DNA of 5,867 nt from JAAFHB01 sp038240855 (GTDB lineage Bacteria > Bacteroidota > Bacteroidia > Bacteroidales > Prolixibacteraceae), in NCBI GenBank assembly GCA_038240855.1, contig JBBRGI010000242.1, positions 1 through 5,867 of the forward strand, written 5' to 3'. Both the position numbers and the translations under genes were made by a program. Of this stretch, positions 1 through 4,248 are shown piece by piece. The notes beneath the pieces were generated by a model, which saw nothing but the letters and a program-made list of their open reading frames with translations, did no database searches and had not been told where the DNA came from. Position 1 is the first letter of the stretch. Each line of letters opens with the position of its first letter.

Positions 1-129
1 GGCGACATTGAAAAAATATATGCCGATACGACTATGGCTAATACTGTTCTTGGCTGGAGAGCCGAAGTATCCTTACACGACACCCTGTTATCGGCATGGA
101 ACTGGGAGAAAAAATTAAGGAAAATTTAA
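1..129 (+). CDS. galE: UDP-glucose 4-epimerase, C-terminal fragment (5' end outside window)
   Basis: The window opens inside this gene. The first reading frame encodes 42 residues and ends in TAA at 127-129. The visible peptide starts GDIEKIYADTTMANTVLGW and ends in a Trp-rich, Lys-rich helix (SAWNWEKKLRKI). This is the typical C-terminus of bacterial GalE, where the GD-(x)-x-YAD-x-x-KA-x-x-LGW stretch lies in the substrate domain. GalE is a cytoplasmic, NAD-dependent extended SDR enzyme that interconverts UDP-glucose and UDP-galactose. The Rossmann fold and the Ser/Tyr/Lys catalytic residues lie upstream and cannot be checked. It is on the same strand as the dehydratase gene 58 bp downstream, so the two probably share a transcript. 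A different UDP-sugar 4-epimerase (for example UDP-GlcNAc or UDP-glucuronate) cannot be excluded from the tail alone. Confidence 0.85.
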   Translation, partial: GDIEKIYADTTMANTVLGWRAEVSLHDTLLSAWNWEKKLRKI

Positions 130-144
130 TTCATTCGCTTATAA

Positions 145-163
145 ATCAATTAATTATCAATTA
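145..163. repeat. Short direct repeat ATCAATTA x2 upstream of rfbB
   Basis: The octamer ATCAATTA occurs at 145-152 and again at 156-163, with starts 11 bp apart, close to one helical turn. It lies in the AT-rich 58 bp spacer between galE and rfbB. That spacing would suit a dimeric regulator or a bent-DNA element. The tract is so AT-rich that chance is a serious alternative. No clear Bacteroidota -33/-7 promoter was found in this spacer. Confidence 0.25.
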
Positions 164-187
164 TAACTATACCTAAACTCACGGGTC

Positions 188-1240
188 ATGAAAAATATTC
201 TCATTACAGGAGGCGCAGGATTTATCGGATCACACGTGGTGAGACGATTTGTGAATAAATATCCTGATTATAAGATTTTTAATCTTGATGCGCTGACCTA
301 TGCCGGTAATCTCGAAAACCTCAGGGATATAGATATGCTTCCCAACTACGAATTTGTAAAGGGAGATATCAATGATGCCCCTTTCGTGAACAAACTATTT
401 GCAAACCATCAGTTTGAAGGAGTTTTGCATCTGGCTGCTGAATCGCATGTCGACCGTTCAATTTCAGATCCGATGTCATTCATTATGACCAACATTGTAG
501 GGACGGTGAACCTGTTGAACGGAGCACGTGAAAGCTGGAAGGGTAATTTCGAAGGAAAGCGGTTTTACCATATCTCAACTGATGAGGTTTATGGTTCGCT
601 GGGTGAAACAGGACTTTTTACGGAAACTACTTCCTATGATCCGCAAAGCCCCTATTCAGCTTCAAAAGCGAGTTCCGACCATCTTGTGAGAGCATATCAC
701 AATACCTATAAATTCCCCATTGTTATTACAAATTGTTCGAATAATTACGGACCGAATCAGTTTCCTGAGAAGCTGATACCGCTGGTTATTTACAACATTC
801 GTCACAATAAGCCGATTCCCGTGTACGGAAAAGGTGAAAACGTCCGCGACTGGCTATATGTCGAAGATCATGCAGCAGCTATTGATCTGGTGTTTCATAA
901 TGGGAAAAACGGCGAAACTTACAATATTGGCGGGAATAACGAATTGACAAATATTTACCTGATTCGCCAGTTATGCAAAATCCTGGACAAGAATCTTGGC
1001 CGTGAAGAAGGCACTTCTGAAAAGTTAATTACTTACGTGAAAGACAGGGCAGGTCATGACCTTCGTTATGCAATCGATTCTACTAAGATCCAAATGGAAA
1101 TGGGGTGGAAACCATCACTTCAGTTTGAAGAAGGGATCGAAAAAACGGTCGACTGGTATCTGGCTAACACCGAATGGCTTGAAAATGTAGTTTCGGGCGC
1201 ATACGAGAAATATTACGAGCAACAGTACCAATCCAGATAG
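188..1240 (+). CDS. rfbB: dTDP-glucose 4,6-dehydratase
   Basis: This complete 350-residue gene encodes the second enzyme of dTDP-L-rhamnose synthesis (RmlB/RfbB). The enzyme is cytoplasmic and NAD-dependent and converts dTDP-glucose to dTDP-4-keto-6-deoxyglucose for surface polysaccharide. It is an extended SDR protein. The Gly-rich dinucleotide loop is G8-x-x-G11-x-x-G14 (GGAGFIGSH). The dehydratase-specific catalytic triplet T131-D132-E133 sits in STDEVYG, and the SDR pair is Y156 and K160 (PYSASK). The stretch HLAAESHVDRS (81-91) and the C-terminal substrate-domain motifs NNYGPNQFPEKLIP and VRDWLYVEDH are also typical of RfbB. Length matches the family (about 340-360). The ATG at 188 places the Gly-rich loop at the expected distance from the N-terminus. 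The upstream leader is AT-rich without a strong Shine-Dalgarno, as is common in Bacteroidota. It follows galE by 58 bp. The other rhamnose genes (rfbA, rfbC, rfbD) are not in the window. Confidence 0.97.
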   Translation: MKNILITGGAGFIGSHVVRRFVNKYPDYKIFNLDALTYAGNLENLRDIDMLPNYEFVKGDINDAPFVNKLFANHQFEGVLHLAAESHVDRSISDPMSFIMTNIVGTVNLLNGARESWKGNFEGKRFYHISTDEVYGSLGETGLFTETTSYDPQSPYSASKASSDHLVRAYHNTYKFPIVITNCSNNYGPNQFPEKLIPLVIYNIRHNKPIPVYGKGENVRDWLYVEDHAAAIDLVFHNGKNGETYNIGGNNELTNIYLIRQLCKILDKNLGREEGTSEKLITYVKDRAGHDLRYAIDSTKIQMEMGWKPSLQFEEGIEKTVDWYLANTEWLENVVSGAYEKYYEQQYQSR

Positions 1241-1263
1241 TTGAAGAGGTATTACAAAATATG

Positions 1264-1300
1264 AAGAGTCATGAATTGCTCATGATTCTTTATATTTTAT
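1264..1300 (+). terminator. Hairpin terminator candidate after rfbB
   Basis: An imperfect inverted repeat starts 23 bases after the rfbB stop. The arm AAGAGTCATGA (1264-1274) pairs with TCATGATTCTT (1280-1290) over 11 bp with one G-U wobble and a five-base loop. It is followed by TATATTTTAT, which is U-rich but interrupted. The stem is AT-rich and therefore fairly weak. It lies between convergent genes and could act on both strands. This reading rests on position and base pairing alone. Confidence 0.5.
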
Positions 1301-1362
1301 ATTGAATCTCCACTTCGTGGTTAAAAGTAGTTTTTTCGCAGATGGTTATAGTTTTTCCGGAG

Positions 1363-1746
1363 CTATTTGGTTTTCTTTTTTGCGGGGACTGCAGTAACTG
1401 TTATGGGTCCGTCAGGCGTCTGAGCCAAACCCTGCAACTGACCATCCGTAAGTTTAAGCTTTAATGAAATCGGGGTGTTTTCGATTTCAAATCCCAAAGT
1501 GAGTATATCTTTCAGAAAATCGATCTGTGGAATGGCCAAAGCCTGTCCCTGGACTGTGAACTCGCCGGCCAGTTTTTTATCAACCTCCTTAAGTGTTAAA
1601 ATACCCTTTTCGTATGGCTGACGTGCTTCCGGTGCAGAGAATTCCCAAACTCCTAAAATTTTCTGATGTCCTTTTTCCACAGCCTGTGCTGATATTGACA
1701 TCGAAACAGAAAGCAGCAATGCAAACAGGATTCCTGAAATTTTCAT
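1363..1746 (-). CDS. Small exported protein of unknown function, beta-rich
   Basis: This gene encodes a 127-residue protein starting at the ATG at 1746. Residues 1-22 form a clear Sec signal peptide: MKIS, then a hydrophobic core GILFALLLSVSM, then SISAQA with an A-x-A cleavage site, predicted after A22. There is no lipobox cysteine, so the mature protein of about 105 residues should be periplasmic or secreted. It starts near GVWEFSAP and continues as short alternating strands (GILTLKEVDKKLAGEFTV, LKLKLTDGQLQGLAQTPDG), then ends in a Lys-rich tail. The pattern of a W near the start followed by repeated strand-turn-strand with G-x-L/V-x-G resembles small lipocalin-like or meander barrel proteins of Bacteroidota, but I do not recognise a named family. 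An in-frame TTG at 1782 would add 12 residues. I reject it because it adds a polar basic extension before an ideal signal peptide and because that TTG is part of a promoter-like octamer. The function is unknown. Confidence 0.8.
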   Translation of the reverse strand: MKISGILFALLLSVSMSISAQAVEKGHQKILGVWEFSAPEARQPYEKGILTLKEVDKKLAGEFTVQGQALAIPQIDFLKDILTLGFEIENTPISLKLKLTDGQLQGLAQTPDGPITVTAVPAKKKTK

Positions 1747-1779
1747 AATCTTGATTTTTTTAACGGTTACTGTATTTCT

Positions 1780-1787
1780 CAAAAATA
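1780..1787 (-). promoter_or_regulatory. Bacteroidota -7 element (TATTTTTG) for the small exported protein
   Basis: On the minus strand, 1787 to 1780 reads TATTTTTG, an exact match to the Bacteroidota primary sigma -7 consensus TAnnTTTG. Transcription would start near 1773, giving a leader of about 27 nt before the ATG at 1746. No convincing -33 TTG lies at the usual distance upstream. The site falls between the transposase stop and the exported-protein start, so that gene probably has its own promoter as well as any read-through. The same octamer occurs at 3135-3142 on the other strand. Confidence 0.45.
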
Positions 1788-1791
1788 GTTA

Positions 1792-2247
1792 TTATTCGTC
1801 GAAGAGTGATGCCTCATTGAATGGCAGATGGTGATAATTCAAAAAATCCCTGTATTCCTCCTCGAATGTTTTCTTCCAATGGTATTGCTCCTGATTTTGA
1901 ATATAAAGTAAGGTACTGTCAAGTTGCGACCGGCTGATCGAAAATGCGGCAAATCCGGATGCCCAGCTAAAGGCACGCAGGGGTTCAAACTGCTGTCGCA
2001 GCCAGATCGTTGAGCTTTGTTTAAGCGGAAGAATGGCAGATTCGATTGATAATTTTGAAGGAAGTGCCAGTAAAAAGTGAATATGATTTTCGGATCCGCC
2101 AAGGGCAACAAGTTTTGTTCCTTTCGACTTTGCAACAGTCGATAGGTAAGCAGAAAGTAAGCTTCTGATTTCAGAAGTCAGAAATTTTTTCTGCCCATGG
2201 GTTCCGACTACAACGTGCATCAGACAACTTACGAACTCTTTCGACAT
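1792..2247 (-). CDS. IS200-type Y1 (HUH) transposase, possibly a RAYT-like domesticated copy
   Basis: This gene encodes 151 residues, full length for the single-domain IS200/REP-associated tyrosine transposase family (about 140-160). These enzymes cut and rejoin single-stranded DNA at hairpin-marked ends. The HUH metal-binding motif is H55-I-H57 within GGSENHIHFLLALP. The nucleophile is most likely Y115 in YIQNQEQYH, followed by the family's C-terminal signature KTFEEEYRDFL. The middle part (PLKQSSTIWLR, then FSWASGFAAFSIS at 93-105) matches the usual K-x-x-S-x-W and W-x-x-G-(Y/F)-x-x-F-(S/T) blocks. No frameshift or stop interrupts it, so it is probably functional. The near-N-terminal strand is divergent (HVVVGTHGQKK where relatives usually read H-x-V-(F/W)-S-T-K-x-R). 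No tnpB partner, terminal hairpin pair or second copy is visible, so it may be an immobile, domesticated gene. It lies 45 bp upstream of the exported-protein gene and 103 bp downstream of the GNAT gene, all on the same strand. Confidence 0.9.
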   Translation of the reverse strand: MSKEFVSCLMHVVVGTHGQKKFLTSEIRSLLSAYLSTVAKSKGTKLVALGGSENHIHFLLALPSKLSIESAILPLKQSSTIWLRQQFEPLRAFSWASGFAAFSISRSQLDSTLLYIQNQEQYHWKKTFEEEYRDFLNYHHLPFNEASLFDE

Positions 2248-2282
2248 ATATCATGATTTTATTAGGACAATACCTCCGACGC

Positions 2283-2318
2283 TTTGTAATGATGTTCAGT
2301 ATGCTATAAAATTACAAA
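2283..2318. repeat. 8 bp perfect inverted repeat upstream of the transposase
   Basis: TTTGTAAT (2283-2290) and ATTACAAA (2311-2318) are perfect reverse complements separated by 20 bases. They sit 36-71 bases upstream of the transposase ATG. The right arm overlaps a promoter-like element of the minus strand. The repeat could be an operator, the stem of a subterminal hairpin recognised by the transposase, or chance in AT-rich DNA. No matching structure was found on the other side of the transposase gene. Confidence 0.35.
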
Positions 2319-2341
2319 ATAAATCACACTAATTTATTCAA
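2315..2341 (-). promoter_or_regulatory. Possible weak promoter for the transposase gene
   Basis: On the minus strand a TTG at 2341-2339 is followed after 17 bases by TATTTTG (2321-2315). That is one base short of TAnnTTTG, and the spacing is slightly shorter than usual for Bacteroidota. It would give a leader of about 60 nt before the ATG at 2247. The match is imperfect in AT-rich DNA, so this is a weak call. Confidence 0.22.
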
Positions 2342-2350
2342 CTTCTTATT

Positions 2351-2983
2351 TCACTGAAAACTGGTGACATATTTTCCATCCACCAGTCGAAAACCGATTC
2401 TTTCGAGGTAATTGTTGTGTAGTTTACTTTGTGGCTCGATATAAATATAACGGAATCCTAAAAAATCGATACAGCGTAATTCACATTGGTAAAATGTTTT
2501 AGCCAGTTGGGAGTGGCTATGTTTAGGTACCAGGAAATCGACACATATCTTGAGGGTATCTGCATTTTTAATCTCCGCGACGATCAATCCGACAGTCTCC
2601 ATCTCCGACACCAGTAATGCTACAAGAAACTCTTCTTCAATTTTAAAATCAAATCCCGGGAAATGCTTCGAAATGTCGGCCCGGTAGTATTCAAGGAAAT
2701 GACGGAGGTAAAGGTCATCGTGATCGGAAATAAAAATTACGTCAATCGACCTTGTTTTCTCATTATTCCGATGAGTCCTGTAAATGCTGATAACACCTGC
2801 CAGTAACGCTGAAGCAGTAAGCACATATGCATGGAAAATTAACCCTGCAATGGAGAACCCGGCGATAACCAACATATAAAACATCCACCCGCCGTTTCGG
2901 GGTATAATCCAGAAACTACCGGCGAGAAGAACAACCGCAGCAAAACCGTGAAACATGTTGATAAGGATATTATTCATTGCCAT
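2351..2983 (-). CDS. YgjV-like membrane segment fused to a GNAT-type acetyltransferase domain
   Basis: This gene encodes 210 residues in two parts. Residues 7-68 hold about three hydrophobic helices (roughly 7-27, 33-51 and 52-68) that end in the basic SIYRTHRNNEKTR. This arrangement resembles the YgjV-type inner-membrane module. After a linker, residues about 80-207 look like a GNAT fold. LYLRHFLEYYRADISKHFPG (91-110) gives the early helices. EFLVALLVSEMETVGLIVAE (118-137) gives the central strand pair. ICVDFLVPKHSHSQLAKTFY (146-165) corresponds to the strand-loop-helix acyl-CoA site. The ending IYIEPQSKLHNNYLERIGFR (180-199) is the characteristic GNAT C-terminus. The usual Q/R-x-x-G-x-G/A pyrophosphate loop is degenerate (HSHSQLAK), so catalytic activity is uncertain. 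The substrate is unknown. The ATG at 2983 is used here; an ATG six bases later is equally possible. It is transcribed away from the 168-residue membrane-protein gene across a 176 bp divergent spacer. Confidence 0.7.
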   Translation of the reverse strand: MAMNNILINMFHGFAAVVLLAGSFWIIPRNGGWMFYMLVIAGFSIAGLIFHAYVLTASALLAGVISIYRTHRNNEKTRSIDVIFISDHDDLYLRHFLEYYRADISKHFPGFDFKIEEEFLVALLVSEMETVGLIVAEIKNADTLKICVDFLVPKHSHSQLAKTFYQCELRCIDFLGFRYIYIEPQSKLHNNYLERIGFRLVDGKYVTSFQ

Positions 2984-3159
2984 ACACTATCCGAACAAAG
3001 CAAACAAGGTTTTGTTTAGTTCATTTGAGTGCACATTGATTAATCGTGTTATTTACGCAAAGTTTAGTGATGCCAGGCAGCACCCGTTTTAAGTTTTTTA
3101 ACTCATAAGATTATTTATTGTCTAACATTCTCCTTATTTTTGCATGATCGAAACACATT
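2984..3159. other. Divergent intergenic region, 176 bp
   Basis: This spacer lies between two divergently transcribed membrane-protein genes and should hold both promoters. A good -7 element is seen only for the rightward gene. On the leftward strand the closest is TAAACTTTG (3066-3058), one base too long for TAnnTTTG. A small hairpin, AAACAA (3002-3007) with TTGTTT (3012-3017) around a four-base loop, lies about 20 bases upstream of the leftward ATG. No RNA gene or ORF is recognisable here. Confidence 0.5.
3135..3142 (+). promoter_or_regulatory. Bacteroidota -7 element (TATTTTTG) for the 168-residue membrane protein
   Basis: TATTTTTG matches the Bacteroidota TAnnTTTG consensus exactly and ends 17 bases before the ATG at 3160. 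Transcription would begin near 3149, leaving a very short leader of about 11 nt. A TTG at 3118-3120 lies only 14 bases upstream, too close for a standard -33 box, so the upstream element is unresolved. Confidence 0.5.
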
Positions 3160-3666
3160 ATGGAGTATATCCTTAAATTGCTTAGTGTTTTCCTGGTTGC
3201 AAGTGTTAAATACTTCTGGGCAACCCCTTATTCCTTCGGATTGAATCTAAATAAATGGGAAACCCTGTTATTCATGGAAACAGGCGGAATCTTAGGTTTC
3301 CTGTTTTTTTACTATTTTTTCGGGTTTCTTTTCAGGGAACTAAAACTATTATGGCCCATTGTCTACAATTTCACACCGGTTATTTTCAAGGTGAGGTTCG
3401 AAATGTGGGTAAAACGTCAAAAAGAAAACAGGATCAATGCCAGGAAATTCACTAATAGAAATAAAATGATCGTCCGGATGCGTAAACGTTACGGAATTTG
3501 GGGTTTGGTGATATTGTCACCCATTATCCTTTCAATTCCCATCGGAGCATTACTTGGCAATAAATATTTCAGGCACGATCACCACTTTATTCCGTATATG
3601 ATCCTTTCAATTTTCATCTGGGGATTAGTATCGGTCTCTTTTTTCGGCATCTTTATGCACGATTAA
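3160..3666 (+). CDS. Multi-pass membrane protein of unknown function
   Basis: This gene encodes 168 residues with hydrophobic segments at about 4-24, 35-58, 62-76, 112-133 and 143-165, giving four or five membrane helices. A strongly basic cytoplasmic-type loop lies at about 77-111 (KVRFEMWVKRQKENRINARK, then MIVRMRKRYG). The helix pair after it contains YGIWGLVILSPIILSIPIGALLG (111-133), with prolines in mid-membrane and a Gly-rich end. This is loosely reminiscent of the core helices of small exporter or DedA/VTT-like proteins, but the similarity is too weak to assign a family. HDHH at 139-142 follows this helix and could bind metal, although that is only a suggestion. The N-terminus has no cleavable signal peptide. 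The gene has its own promoter-like element and converges on the HEAT-repeat gene with 30 bp between stop codons. No clear terminator is seen in that gap. Confidence 0.75.
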   Translation: MEYILKLLSVFLVASVKYFWATPYSFGLNLNKWETLLFMETGGILGFLFFYYFFGFLFRELKLLWPIVYNFTPVIFKVRFEMWVKRQKENRINARKFTNRNKMIVRMRKRYGIWGLVILSPIILSIPIGALLGNKYFRHDHHFIPYMILSIFIWGLVSVSFFGIFMHD

Positions 3667-3696
3667 TCGGGTGCAATACCTATCGGGAGCAGGGCA

Positions 3697-4248
3697 TCAG
3701 GACCGAAGTTGCCGGAGCAATTTGCCCGACCGGTTGATAAATCCTGCTGAACCTCCCTCATCCATTAAATTCTCGAGTACGGAAATAAGTTCACCTTTTA
3801 AATCAGGCAATTGCTGCGAAATATTAAACAACAATTGTATTGCAAATACACGAACCGCAGCTGGTTCGGAAGGAGCGAGTAAGGTAAAACTTCGGTTGAC
3901 AATTGCTCCGAGGTATCTTTCCTCTATCGGGTAACGACAAAGTATTCGGGAAAAATGCCTTTTCAGCGAACTGTCAGTTGTGTCCAGAAAACCGGCGATA
4001 ATCTGAGGAAGCTTATCTGCTAGCAGTTCAGGAAAATCCTCCGAAGCGTTGTCAATAATCCAGCACGAACGCCAGGCTACCCGGTGATTTTCCGAAAAAA
4101 CAAGTTGGAAAAGGTGGCTGAATAATTTCGCATCAGAAACCACCGCTGTTTTCCACATCTCAAGTTCACCGCCGCCAATAGCAAGAATATTTTGCTTAAT
4201 GTATTTCTCGTCAAAGTTATCGCACATTTTTCCCGCGGAGATAATCAT
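3697..4248 (-). CDS. HEAT/ARM-like helical-repeat protein coupled to ppk1
   Basis: This gene encodes 183 residues, nearly all amphipathic helix, with no signal peptide or membrane segment. Repeating helix pairs are visible: HRVAWRSCWIIDNASEDFPE (55-74), LLADKLPQIIAGFLDTTDSS (75-94), LKRHFSRILCRYPIEERY (95-112), and a C-terminal block from AAVRVFAIQLLFNIS (130-144) to INRSGKLLRQLRS (171-183). The arginine-rich A-helices with W/A-x-x-L spacing are typical of HEAT or ARM solenoids, which usually mediate protein contacts. Similar proteins of unknown function are common in Bacteroidota; I recall some carry the misleading label adenylosuccinate lyase, but no lyase motif is seen here. The start is uncertain. 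The ATG at 4248 has AGGA close upstream and overlaps ppk1 by 32 bases. The ATG at 4227 removes MIISAGK and overlaps by 11 bases. Either overlap implies translational coupling to ppk1. Confidence 0.8.
   Translation of the reverse strand: MIISAGKMCDNFDEKYIKQNILAIGGGELEMWKTAVVSDAKLFSHLFQLVFSENHRVAWRSCWIIDNASEDFPELLADKLPQIIAGFLDTTDSSLKRHFSRILCRYPIEERYLGAIVNRSFTLLAPSEPAAVRVFAIQLLFNISQQLPDLKGELISVLENLMDEGGSAGFINRSGKLLRQLRS

Noticed and set aside
1310..1320. CCAC-TTC-GTGG mini-hairpin as a terminator for the exported-protein gene
   Set aside because: The stem is only 4 bp and is not followed by a T-rich run on the minus strand; it is too weak to call.
1839..2135. 98-residue minus-strand reading frame inside the transposase gene
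   Set aside because: It is an out-of-frame shadow of the transposase, with low-complexity composition and no domain features; the transposase frame carries clear catalytic motifs.
3058..3066. Minus-strand TAAACTTTG as promoter of the GNAT-like gene
   Set aside because: It has three instead of two bases between TA and TTTG and no supporting -33 element, so it was mentioned but not called.
3255..3455. 66-residue frame within the 168-residue membrane-protein gene
   Set aside because: It is a +1 shadow of the membrane protein, lacking its own leader or promoter.
3671..3934. 87-residue plus-strand reading frame opposite the HEAT-repeat gene
   Set aside because: It is antisense to a well-supported coding frame, and its composition is unlike a real protein from this genome.
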